Shown piece after piece: positions 41,810-48,883 of a stretch of DNA of 48,883 nt; the stretch's first letter is position 1; every line of letters starts with the position of its first letter. Source of the DNA: Afipia sp. 64-13 (GTDB lineage Bacteria; Pseudomonadota; Alphaproteobacteria; Rhizobiales; Xanthobacteraceae); the NCBI GenBank assembly GCA_001897755.1, contig MKUJ01000009.1, forward strand, positions 288,848 to 337,730. The letters are read 5' to 3'. Both the position numbers and the translations under genes were made by a program. The notes below the pieces were generated by a model that ran no database searches, was not told where the DNA came from, and worked only from the letters and a program-made list of their open reading frames with translations.

Positions 41810-41825
41810 AGCAACTCCCGTGCCA
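41810..41825 (-). promoter_or_regulatory. sigma-54 promoter for the sox unit
   Basis: Read on the minus strand: TGGCACG, GGAG, TTGCT. This is a full match to TGGCACG-N4-TTGCW, with GG at 41823-41824 and GC at 41811-41812. It is correctly oriented toward soxX, with transcription expected to begin near 41799. Confidence 0.88.
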
Positions 41826-42041
41826 AGATGTTCCGGCGCGCGCGCAACACGCGCGGCAAGACCATGTCATGGCGCGAATATCACGCGATGCGCGCAAGAT
41901 GCGCGGGAATCGCGGGAGATTCCGCCGGGTTTGGCGACTCGATGGTGAAGGAAGCGAGCGATCGTCCGCGCCGCGACGGACGCGATCCGGCGATGCTCGA
42001 AACTACTGCAGCGCGAAAGATCCTGGTTTTCGTTTCAACGA

Positions 42042-42059
42042 CGAAACCGGCGCGTTCCA
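42042..42059. promoter_or_regulatory. candidate enhancer (UAS) for the NtrC-type activator, copy 2
   Basis: CGAAAC, six bases, GTTCCA: differs from the site at 28668-28685 by one base in the arms and shares the 6-base spacing. It is centred about 240 bases upstream of the sox -12 element. Neighbouring GTTTC (42032) and GAAAC (42063) half-sites may add to it. Confidence 0.35.
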
Positions 42060-42216
42060 GCGTGAAACGAATGGGTGCAACACGGCGAGGCATGACGCGC
42101 CCTCCGCAAAGCCCGCCATGTTGTCATTGTCATGATGGATCGGAATTGTCGCAACGCGGCCCGGCACAACCCCGGCGCAGCATGCCGCGCTGCACCGCGG
42201 CGGGCGACCGCGCCGG

Positions 42217-42789
42217 CTAGTCGCCTTGCGCTTTCAGATAGCTGCGGAAATCGCCGCGCTCGTAGCCCTTCTCGCGCACGAACCGGAACAGCGTGAGAAA
42301 ATGCGCGGGCTTCAGATACCCCGGCAGACGCGCGACTTCCCGCTTGTCGGGCGATTTGTCGACGAATTCGGCGAGGTTTTCCGGAAAGAACTGGAAGGTC
42401 GGGGTGAAGCGGACGTTGTATTTCTGGCTGAACTGCTTCTCGGTCATCTTGGTGCCGTCGAAATCCGTCACCTCACGGGTGCCGATCACATTGAGCTGCA
42501 CGATGGCGAAATTGTTCTTCACGTAATGCTGGATGGTGGGATCGGCGAAATTGACGAAATGCGTTTCCTTGCAATAGGGACAGCCCTTCAGCTCCCACAT
42601 GATGGCAAACCGCTTCTTGTTTGCGGTCGCATCCGCCAGATCGTCCCGCAGATCGAGGAAGCTGTTGATGAACCAGGGTTCGGAATAAAGACCATCGTCG
42701 GTCAGCACGGGCGCGGCCTGCGCGCGACCGGCGGAGCCCGCCAGCACCATGGCGCTTCCGGAGACTAGAACCTGACGGCGTGAAATCAT
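42217..42789 (-). CDS. SoxW-like periplasmic thioredoxin
   Basis: 190 residues from ATG 42789 (GAGGAAACC directly upstream). An export signal with a twin Arg (ISRRQVLVSGSAMVLAGSAG) precedes a thioredoxin domain with an intact active site C70-PY-C73 (MWELKGCPYCKETHFVNFAD), cis-Pro in VRFTPTFQFFPE, and a C-terminal helix. Proteins of this type in sox clusters reduce SoxY or other exported sulfur carriers. Its redox pair contrasts with the CxxC-less partner at 27794. It lies 507 bases upstream of soxX and is probably transcribed separately; no convincing sigma-54 site is seen before it. Confidence 0.85.
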   Translation of the reverse strand: MISRRQVLVSGSAMVLAGSAGRAQAAPVLTDDGLYSEPWFINSFLDLRDDLADATANKKRFAIMWELKGCPYCKETHFVNFADPTIQHYVKNNFAIVQLNVIGTREVTDFDGTKMTEKQFSQKYNVRFTPTFQFFPENLAEFVDKSPDKREVARLPGYLKPAHFLTLFRFVREKGYERGDFRSYLKAQGD

Positions 42790-42984
42790 GGTTTCCTCGT
42801 TCGCATCATCGGTCCGCAAGCGGCCTGCTCCGGACAGCGAAGGCGCTATCTCCGCGCCGTCATAACCTATCCGGCATCAGCGGAGAATCCATACACATCC
42901 TCTTGAGACAACAAAAGTGCTCCCGGAGGGCTGGCCTGAATTTTTCATCTGACATAGGATTCGCCGACAAGTGGAGCTTCACGC

Positions 42985-43716
42985 ATGTCGATCTGCAAGA
43001 ATTTGTCCGTTGTGACGGCCGTTTGCGCGATTTTTACCGCAGCATCCGCGCTGGCCGGCGATCTTTCGAATTTCAACGAGGCTATCGAGAAGGTGGCCGC
43101 GCATAACCGGGTTGCGACAAATTATCTGCGCACCGGCAATGCCGATCTTGCCGCGATCGAGCTCGACGACATGCGCGGCGCCTGGTCGAAGCTGACCAAG
43201 CGGTTCGAGGGCAAGACGCCCGATGCCTTCGCGGACAACGCCCTTTATAGCGACCTGCTGCAAAACACCGCCGGCAAGATCGACAAGACGCTCGGCCTGA
43301 TCGACAGCGGCGACCTGCCCGGCGCGGCGAAGGAAACCATTGATTTTCGCGAGAAGCTGTCGGCGATGCGCCGCGCCTCCGGCCTCTATCTTCTCGCCGA
43401 CTGCGTTCTCGACGCCAACAAGGCCATGGACGACTTCTTCGTCTACAAGACAAATCTTCCACAATGGGGCGACAAGGGCGTCAAGGCCGACGTGCAATCC
43501 AAGGCCGCCATTTACGGCTATCTGCTGCACCGCTGCGATGCGATGGCCACACCTGCCGTCAAAGCCGATCCCGAGTTTCGCCGTCTTGTCGACGGTGCGC
43601 ACAACGGCTTGAGTTTCGTGCCCCAGGCCGTGAGCAACGAAGACAGCGGCCAGCTCTTTCGCGTGCTGATCGAACTGCGCTCGTTCGACAATCTGCTGTT
43701 CTTCCGGTTCGGCTAG
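42985..43716 (+). CDS. unknown periplasmic helical protein
   Basis: 243 residues with a signal peptide (LSVVTAVCAIFTAASALAGD). The mature part is predicted almost fully helical with repeats of about 60 residues (LSNFNEAIEKVAAHNRVATN, LADCVLDANKAMDDFFVYKT, YGYLLHRCDAMATPAVKADP) and two Cys about 60 residues apart. No haem motif is present. I do not recognise the family; the layout recalls helical-bundle cytochrome-like or lipoprotein-type periplasmic proteins. It points away from the soxW-like gene, sharing a 195-base region. A weak sigma-54-like element (TGGCCTG, AATT, TTTCA at 42932-42947) lies 38 bases ahead of the ATG, so it might belong to the sulfur regulon. Confidence 0.7.
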   Translation: MSICKNLSVVTAVCAIFTAASALAGDLSNFNEAIEKVAAHNRVATNYLRTGNADLAAIELDDMRGAWSKLTKRFEGKTPDAFADNALYSDLLQNTAGKIDKTLGLIDSGDLPGAAKETIDFREKLSAMRRASGLYLLADCVLDANKAMDDFFVYKTNLPQWGDKGVKADVQSKAAIYGYLLHRCDAMATPAVKADPEFRRLVDGAHNGLSFVPQAVSNEDSGQLFRVLIELRSFDNLLFFRFG

Positions 43717-43757
43717 GCCGCGGCCGGCATGGCCAACGCGGCCTGAAAGACAAATGG

Positions 43758-43931
43758 CTATTTGGAGATGGTCTGGGGCCTGCTGTCCGTGCTGCAAATG
43801 AAAGCCAGCGGATCAAACATGGCCTTGTCCGGCGCAAAGAAATGTTGAAGCGCCAACGTCAGGATGGCGGCTCCGGTCATGCCGCCCAGAACCAGCGCCA
43901 TCAGTTGTCGACGAGTAGACCGGACATCCAT
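43758..43931 (-). CDS. 57-residue single-helix membrane protein
   Basis: Starts at ATG 43931, preceded by GGGGAG about 11 bases upstream. It has a short basic N-terminus (MDVRSTRRQ), one membrane helix (LMALVLGGMTGAAILTLALQ) and a periplasmic tail with one Cys (LAFICSTDSRPQTISK). It follows the 5-aminolevulinate-synthase-like gene by 125 bases on the same strand. No family is recognised. Support is the ribosome site, membrane-like composition and codon use similar to neighbours. Confidence 0.5.
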   Translation of the reverse strand: MDVRSTRRQLMALVLGGMTGAAILTLALQHFFAPDKAMFDPLAFICSTDSRPQTISK

Positions 43932-44056
43932 GTCGGAACACTCCCCTGAAACCCTGTCGATGCTAACAAGCGAACGCCATCCGGTAAAATTTCGGCGCGC
44001 CGCGCGTGAAACATGTTCCATTCATCTGAAACAGACGACCACGGCCGGAACGCTGA

Positions 44057-45310
44057 TCATTCGGCGGCGTCCGGCTGATAGCTCCATGACGGCTCGAACC
44101 GGCGCCAGACCTCGGCCAGCGCATTCACCAGCGCGGTCAGCATCGTCTTGTCGTGGTGCGACGACGGCAGGATCCGCAGATACGCCGTATCGCGCGCCGC
44201 CGCCGAATGGCCGGCCGGGCGCAAGTGAAGAGAAAAATCGGAAAGCAGAGCGTTGCACATCGCCCGTGCCATGGCGATATCGCCCACCGCCAGCGATATG
44301 ATGTGCTCCTGCCCCGGCCGCACCGGCAGCCCGGCCTTGATCAGCCCGGCGCGCAGCGTGGCGGCGTTCTGCGCCAGCCTTTCGCACTCCCATGACGATT
44401 CCTTGAGATGGCGGATCGCCGCGAGCGACGCCGCGCATAGCGGCGGCGGCAGCGCGTTGGTGAACGCATAGCCCGGCGCATGGGTGCGAAGCGCATCGAC
44501 CAGCACGGCACGTCCGGCGATGTAGCCGCCGAGACAACCATAGGCCTGGGCCAGCGTGCCCTCGATGATGTCGATCCGGGACGCCAGCCCTTCCCGTTCG
44601 GCCATGCCGGCGCCACCCGCGCCGCAGATGCCGACCGCATTGGCTTCGTTGAGATAGGTGATCGCGCCGAAACGGCGGGCAAGATCGCAGATCTGGCGGA
44701 TCGGCGCGACGTCTCCGCTGATGGCGTAGATACTCTCGAAGGCGATCAACGCCGGCCGGCCGCGCTCCTCCCGGAGAATCTGTTCGAGATGCTCCAGATC
44801 GTTGTGCCGCCAGATCCGCTTCTTGCATCCGGATTTTGAAATTCCCTCGATCATCGAATGATGATTGTGCTCATCGGAGATCACGAGGCAGCGCGGCACC
44901 AGCCTCGCGACAGCGGACAGGCCCGCCGCATTGGCGATGTAGCCGGACGTGAACAGCATGGCCGCCTGCTTGCGATGCAGATCGGCAATCTCGGCTTCGA
45001 GGTCGAGCAGCATCCGGTTGGTGCCGCAGGTGTCGCGCGCGCCCCCGGCGCCGGCGCCGGCATGCAGCACGGTCTGCACCATGGCGCCGACCACCTTCGG
45101 GTGCTGGCTCATGCCGAGCTGGTCGTTCGAACACCACACCACGACGTCGCGCGGGCCTTCGGGCGAATGCCATGTCGCATAGGGAAAGCGGCCCGGAATC
45201 CGCTCGACCGAGATGGAGGCGCGATAGTTCAGATCGTCGCGGCGCTTATCGGCCGCGCAACTGAAGAATTTCTCGTGCCGCATGCGGCCGGCGAACGCAC
45301 TTTCGGTCAT
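44057..45310 (-). CDS. 5-aminolevulinate synthase paralogue lacking the PLP lysine
   Basis: 417 residues, full-length and clearly of the HemA/alpha-oxoamine synthase family (YATWHSPEGPRDVVVWCSND, GAGAGGARDTCGTNRMLLDL). Yet the catalytic sites are changed. The PLP-binding Lys of GTLAKAFG is Gln255 (GTLAQAYGCLGGYI). The DEVHAVG motif reads NEANAVG, so the Asp that holds the PLP ring N and the following His are both Asn (N221, N224). The YSMDGD motif reads YAISGD. Ordinary aminolevulinate synthesis with bound PLP is therefore not expected. The frame is open, the start has a strong ribosome site (GGGAGGGGAG) and codon use is normal, so this is not a decayed pseudogene. It may be a regulatory or scaffold pseudoenzyme; a true hemA should exist elsewhere. 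Confidence 0.85.
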   Translation of the reverse strand: MTESAFAGRMRHEKFFSCAADKRRDDLNYRASISVERIPGRFPYATWHSPEGPRDVVVWCSNDQLGMSQHPKVVGAMVQTVLHAGAGAGGARDTCGTNRMLLDLEAEIADLHRKQAAMLFTSGYIANAAGLSAVARLVPRCLVISDEHNHHSMIEGISKSGCKKRIWRHNDLEHLEQILREERGRPALIAFESIYAISGDVAPIRQICDLARRFGAITYLNEANAVGICGAGGAGMAEREGLASRIDIIEGTLAQAYGCLGGYIAGRAVLVDALRTHAPGYAFTNALPPPLCAASLAAIRHLKESSWECERLAQNAATLRAGLIKAGLPVRPGQEHIISLAVGDIAMARAMCNALLSDFSLHLRPAGHSAAARDTAYLRILPSSHHDKTMLTALVNALAEVWRRFEPSWSYQPDAAE

Positions 45311-46121
45311 TGTCGCGCTCCCCTCCCGCGCATTGTCGGGAGTCGTGACAAGACTGCACGGTTCAAATCACCCGTCAAAATTTTTGCGGAGAGATCGCGG
45401 AGTTCGCAGCCCGGTTATGAAACGCCTGTTTCGTTTGAAACATCTTCGCTGCAACATTGATTGCAACCGGAGGCGCAAAGAAAGCGGCGCGGACAGCGGA
45501 TGCACGGGAGAGAGCGGATGCGCCGCGCCGTCGTGACGGATGCGCCTCCCAGCACGAACACGCAGGCCCGCGACAGCTCGGCAACCGCCGGTTCGACCGG
45601 CGAATTCGCTGCCAGCTTCGGCAATTCTTCGCGCCGCAACAGTTCGGCGGGATAAGCCTGCTCCGGATGCACGCAACCCGATATCACCGATCGCAAACCC
45701 ACCGCTATATAGCGCAAACTTACGACGCGAAAGCGGGCCTTCCATGATCAAAATCAACTGCCGCGGGTGAGCTTAATGACGCAGCCAATCGCGTTTTCCG
45801 CAGCCCTCGCGGCCAGCGTCCAGAGCGGCCGCACATTGCCCCGCGCCTGTCTTTGGCGGCCCGGAAGGGCCAAGCGTCTTCAAGCGCCAGAACAATATTC
45901 TGCGCGAATTGGATATCCGCTGCACTCAGCGGTTATGTCCTCGTTGAGTCGTTATGCAACAGTTCAAGCATGAACGTCGAATGGTGTCGTCGCGAGTCGC
46001 CGACACTCATTCTCCGCGGTCTTCCTGCTGTCCGTCTTCATGAGAGGCGCCAGCGCGCATTTAAGCGGCTGGGACTTGTCCTGAAAGACGAACGCGCAAT
46101 GTCAACAAGGATACTCTGACG
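45311..46121. other. 811-bp intergenic region upstream of the HemA-like and SphA-like genes
   Basis: Divergent promoter region. At 45419-45441 there are three alternating half-sites, GAAAC, GTTTC and GAAAC, each separated by four bases, about 110 bases ahead of the HemA-like start codon; this could be an operator. A minus-strand frame at 45415-45717 (TTG start, lipobox-like VISGC, Cys-rich end) is possible but weak. Nothing else coding is supported. Confidence 0.45.
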
Positions 46122-47114
46122 ATGAGAAAGACGATTGCAATTGGGACCGTCCAGGTTGAGCTTCGACCGCGATTGCTCGCCTTGTGTATTGTGGGCGCCG
46201 CCACCTTCTCGGCAACATCAAAATCGCATGCTTATGACCTGCCGGCGGTCAACCTCGGCATGACGACATTCCTGGACGGAACTCCCACGATGGGTGGACC
46301 GGGATGGTACACCAGTCAGTGGATTGTCAGCTATTCTGCAGACAAACTCGCCAACAGCCAGGGCAACAATCTGGGGCTCCCTCTTGAGCGGGTTTCGGTC
46401 CTCAGCGAGGCCACTCAGATTCTGTATCTGTCGCCGACAAAAGTCGGAGCGGGCTCGTTTGGTTTCGAGTTTGTTGTCCCTTCCATCTTTAGCGCCAGCG
46501 CCAATGACGGATTGGGCAATCAGGTCCTGAACGCCAGCCAGGGATTCGGAGATGTCTCGTTTGGCGCGTTCTATCAATTCGACCCCATTATGGGTCCGAA
46601 TGGCCCTCTGTTTATCGGCCGCATTGAAGCTCAGGCTTTGGCTCCGATCGGACGTTACAACGCGGCTGTTTCCGTAAATCCGGGATCCAATTTCTGGTCT
46701 TTCAATCCGTATTTTGCTGGCACCCTTTTTCTTTCGCCGAAGTGGACGGTGACAACGCGATTCCACTATCTGTGGAACGGCGAGAATAACGACCCGTCCT
46801 TGACATACGGACCTTCTGCCCTGAACTCACAGGCCGGCCAGGCCTTGCATGCCAATTTTTCGACCGAGTATGCCGTAGCCGACAAGTTCTGGCTCGGGAT
46901 CAATGGTTATTGGCTTCAGCAGATGACCAACACCAAAGTCAACGGCATCAGTGTCGACGGCACCAAGGAACGAGTCTGGGCTTTGGGGCCCGGGATGATG
47001 TACGCCTTCAATAAAGACAATTATCTGTTCTTCAATGCATTCTATGAGTTCGGCGCCGTAAATCGAAGTCAAGGGCAGAAGTATATGATGCGCTACGTCC
47101 GCCATTGGGATTAA
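46122..47114 (+). CDS. outer-membrane protein of the phenol-MetA-pathway / SphA family
   Basis: 330 residues with a signal peptide (LLALCIVGAATFSATSKSHA). It then forms a beta-barrel-like run of alternating strands: VNLGMTTFLDGTPTMGGPGW, GSFGFEFVVPSIFSASANDG, FGDVSFGAFYQFDPIMGPNG, and a closing strand YLFFNAFYEFGAVNRSQGQK. This fits the MetA-pathway/SphA-like transporter family, usually linked to uptake of aromatic or small organic compounds through the outer membrane. The ribosome site is AAGGA 11 bases upstream. Its DNA is noticeably less GC-rich at third codon positions than its neighbours, suggesting transfer. Substrate unknown; a role in uptake for the sulfur cluster is possible but unproven. 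Confidence 0.75.
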   Translation: MRKTIAIGTVQVELRPRLLALCIVGAATFSATSKSHAYDLPAVNLGMTTFLDGTPTMGGPGWYTSQWIVSYSADKLANSQGNNLGLPLERVSVLSEATQILYLSPTKVGAGSFGFEFVVPSIFSASANDGLGNQVLNASQGFGDVSFGAFYQFDPIMGPNGPLFIGRIEAQALAPIGRYNAAVSVNPGSNFWSFNPYFAGTLFLSPKWTVTTRFHYLWNGENNDPSLTYGPSALNSQAGQALHANFSTEYAVADKFWLGINGYWLQQMTNTKVNGISVDGTKERVWALGPGMMYAFNKDNYLFFNAFYEFGAVNRSQGQKYMMRYVRHWD

Positions 47115-47131
47115 AAGTGCTTCAAAAGCGT

Positions 47132-47164
47132 CCGAGCGGTCGTCTGCGATCGCATACCGCTCGG
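47132..47164 (+). terminator. hairpin after the SphA-like gene
   Basis: A 9-bp perfect stem (CCGAGCGGT / ACCGCTCGG) whose loop contains the palindrome TGCGATCGCA. It starts 18 bases after the stop codon. A second inverted repeat (CGACCTGC / GCAGGTCG) follows at 47180-47217. There is no T-run. Confidence 0.5.
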
Positions 47165-47374
47165 CGCAGTTGTGACGGGCGACCTGCCCTCTTCCCGGAT
47201 GGTCGAAGAGCAGGTCGCCGGCGTCGGTCCCGGTATCCAGGATGTGATGCCGAGCCATCGGATCATCCCGCTCTCCTGTCTCATGAGATGTTCGCCGAAA
47301 CCGCTTCGGTGGCGACAAGCTCATGCTGAAATCTGCGACGAATCTTTCATTTCAACGCTTGAGGAAACGGTGTC

Positions 47375-48643
47375 ATGCTTGGATTTTTCGGCAACAGGAA
47401 CGCGGCATCGAGCAACGACAGCTATGAGAGCTTCGCCTATAACGAAGGTGAGATTTCGATTTTATACGTCGAAGACGGCAAGATTTCTCATTGCAATAAA
47501 TCGGCGGCGCATGTGTTCGGCCTGCAAAGCGTGGAAGAGCTGATCGGCCGCACGCCGCGCGAACTTTCGCCCGAACGGCAGCCGAATGGCGAAAACAGCG
47601 GCGAAGCCTCCATGCGCAATGTTCAGGAGGCATTGACCAAAGGCGCGTCACGTTTCGAATGGCAGCATGTCCGGTTTGATAACGGTGAGCCGTTTCATGT
47701 TTCCATTTTCCTGCAACGCGGTGAAATGAACGGCAAGCCGCTTCTGCTTTGCATGTTTCAGGACATATCCGATCTGGTGAGACTGCGCGAGGAACAGCGC
47801 AGGAACCGAGAAAAAATGGCCAAGGATCTGGATGCCAGTGTCGGCGCGATCGTGAATATGATCGCAACCGCCGCCACCGAGTTGAAGAACGAAGCCGAAC
47901 AGATGTCCAGCTCCTCGCACAAGATGCAGGAGCAGAGCTCGACGGTCGCCGGCGCGACACATGAAGCGTCCGCCAACGTTCAGGCGGTGGCCAGCGCGAC
48001 GGAGGAAATGACCGCCTCAAGCAGGGAAATCGGCCAACAGGTGACGAAAGCCTCGGAGATGGCCGGCTACGCCGTCGAGGAATCGCAACAGACCAGCGCG
48101 GTGGTCAACAATCTGGCGCAGGCGGCGCAGAAAATCGGCGCCGTCGTGGAGCTGATCCAGGCGATCGCGGGACAAACGAACCTGCTGGCGCTGAACGCGA
48201 CGATCGAGGCTGCGCGGGCCGGCGATGCTGGCCGTGGATTTGCCGTGGTCGCGACCGAGGTCAAGGCGCTCGCCGAACAGACGGCGAAAGCAACCGAGGA
48301 GATCGCCGGCCAGATCGGAGCTATCCAATCCTCCACCACCTCGACGGTGAGCGCAATCAAACAGATCGGCAGCTCGATCAGCAGCATCAGCGAAGTTGCC
48401 GCTGCCGTGGCCGCCGCCGTTCAAGAGCAGATTACGGCGACAGGTGAAATCTCGAACAATATTCAACAAGCGGCTTGCGGCACCGAAGAAATTTCCAGAA
48501 ATATCACCAGCGTTGCCACCGCCGCGACCCAGATGGGTTCGGTCGCGAGCAAGGTTTTGAACTCCGCCAATATCCTGACCAGGGAATCGACCAATCTGCG
48601 CAAGGAGGTTGATCTCTTCCTCGGGGCGTTGAACAGAGCGTAA
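47375..48643 (+). CDS. soluble PAS-domain methyl-accepting chemotaxis protein
   Basis: 422 residues without membrane helices, so a cytoplasmic receptor. A PAS domain spans about residues 25-140 ([40 protein letters not shown]). The signalling domain shows the MCP hairpin tip [20 protein letters not shown] at about residues 266-285 and long coiled coils on both sides ([20 protein letters not shown]). It should control CheA and so flagellar behaviour, probably as a redox or energy-taxis sensor through the PAS domain; no haem- or FAD-binding residue can be identified by eye. The ATG has GAGGAAAC about 6-9 bases upstream. Confidence 0.88.
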   Translation: MLGFFGNRNAASSNDSYESFAYNEGEISILYVEDGKISHCNKSAAHVFGLQSVEELIGRTPRELSPERQPNGENSGEASMRNVQEALTKGASRFEWQHVRFDNGEPFHVSIFLQRGEMNGKPLLLCMFQDISDLVRLREEQRRNREKMAKDLDASVGAIVNMIATAATELKNEAEQMSSSSHKMQEQSSTVAGATHEASANVQAVASATEEMTASSREIGQQVTKASEMAGYAVEESQQTSAVVNNLAQAAQKIGAVVELIQAIAGQTNLLALNATIEAARAGDAGRGFAVVATEVKALAEQTAKATEEIAGQIGAIQSSTTSTVSAIKQIGSSISSISEVAAAVAAAVQEQITATGEISNNIQQAACGTEEISRNITSVATAATQMGSVASKVLNSANILTRESTNLRKEVDLFLGALNRA

Positions 48644-48729
48644 TCCTCCAACGGAAAACGTGTCGGGCCTGGTCGTCTTGCGACCGGCAGCAAAGATGGT
48701 CGTCCGATCCTTGCATCAGGCGACCGGAA

Positions 48730-48883
48730 TCAAGCGACTGGCAGCAAGCGCACATCATGACGCGCGGCGGTCATGGCGTCCGTCACGTGGCCGACACCAA
48801 GCGTGCGGATGCCGAGGATAAAGCTTGCGACGATCGCGCGGTCAGGCGGTCTTCGCGCAGTGATGGCTTTGCCGGATCTCCGC
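48730..48883 (-). CDS. possible partial CDS running off the right edge
   Basis: A minus-strand frame open from the window end to a TGA at 48730-48732. Its C-terminal part reads AIVASFILGIRTLGVGHVTD, then AMTAARHDVRLLPVA. It resembles the end of a real protein, but no family is recognised and the upstream part is not in the window. Confidence 0.35.
   Translation of the reverse strand, partial: RRSGKAITARRPPDRAIVASFILGIRTLGVGHVTDAMTAARHDVRLLPVA

Larger units (their letters stand above)
41710..42216. other. 507-bp regulatory region upstream of soxX
   Basis: Between soxX and the soxW-like gene, both on the minus strand. It contains the perfect sigma-54 promoter (41810-41825), a near-perfect palindrome CGTTCGCGAACG at about 41758-41769 downstream of the start point, and GAAAC/GTTTC half-sites around 42031-42068. 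No gene is supported here. Confidence 0.6.

Noticed and set aside
42844-42860. Sigma-54 promoter for the soxW-like gene
   Set aside because: GG and GC have the right spacing, but the flanking bases fit the consensus poorly (CGGCGCG and ATAGC).
44057-45310. Ordinary hemA
   Set aside because: The PLP Lys, Asp and His are all replaced, so normal 5-aminolevulinate synthase activity should not be assigned.
45311-45480. Sigma-54 promoter for the HemA-like gene
   Set aside because: No GG-N10-GC element with acceptable flanks was found on the minus strand.
45415-45717. Minus-strand frame with lipobox-like VISGC and Cys-rich end
   Set aside because: TTG start, poor ribosome site and no recognisable family; possible but not supported enough.

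Overview
The window is GC-rich chromosomal DNA, very probably from an alphaproteobacterium of the Bradyrhizobium/Rhodopseudomonas/Afipia group (Nitrobacteraceae). Supporting signs are a 5-aminolevulinate-synthase-type (C4 pathway) protein, an EcfG-like general stress promoter, a Pat-type protein acetyltransferase fused to an acyl-CoA synthetase scaffold, and several families of short palindromic intergenic repeats that I associate with this group. No rRNA, tRNA, CRISPR array or transposase was seen.

Positions 1-24980 are mostly housekeeping and accessory genes: an EmrAB-type drug exporter with a divergent TetR regulator and a perfect operator; an extensin-like lipoprotein; a FecR-domain protein; a DUF4403 protein; a small lytic transglycosylase; a compact fatty-acid oxidation operon (fadE, thiolase, fadJ-like fusion, yciA); a CsbD stress protein; PcaC; a monohaem cytochrome; Pat; a phasin-like protein; a TDT/SLAC1 transporter; and a LuxR-type regulator with a degenerate receiver.

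Positions 25159-42789 form a 17.6-kb block with every gene on the minus strand, which I read as a sulfur/copper regulon. Its core is a Tat-exported beta-propeller protein (26300-27769) that best fits copper-dependent thiocyanate dehydrogenase. It sits with a thioredoxin-fold protein that lost its CxxC, a small His-rich secreted protein and a pentapeptide-repeat protein. Upstream come an NtrC-type response regulator and a membrane histidine kinase. Beyond them lies soxXYZA, followed by a periplasmic hydrolase, a Tat-exported DsrE-like protein, two tandem membrane-fusion proteins and a heavy-metal RND pump. A SoxW-like thioredoxin lies just upstream. Two good sigma-54 promoters are visible, one before the thiocyanate dehydrogenase unit and one before soxX. 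Both fit control by the sigma-54 activator encoded between them. The inferred scheme is: thiocyanate is sensed by the two-component system; the copper enzyme splits it in the periplasm to cyanate and zero-valent sulfur; SoxXA/SoxYZ and DsrE-like carriers take the sulfur; and the RND system manages copper. SoxB, SoxCD and cyanase are not in the window.

Positions 42985-48883 hold an unknown periplasmic helical protein, a 57-residue membrane protein, a 5-aminolevulinate synthase paralogue that has lost the PLP lysine and two other cofactor-binding residues, an outer-membrane MetA-pathway/SphA-like protein, a soluble PAS-chemoreceptor, and a possible partial gene at the right edge.
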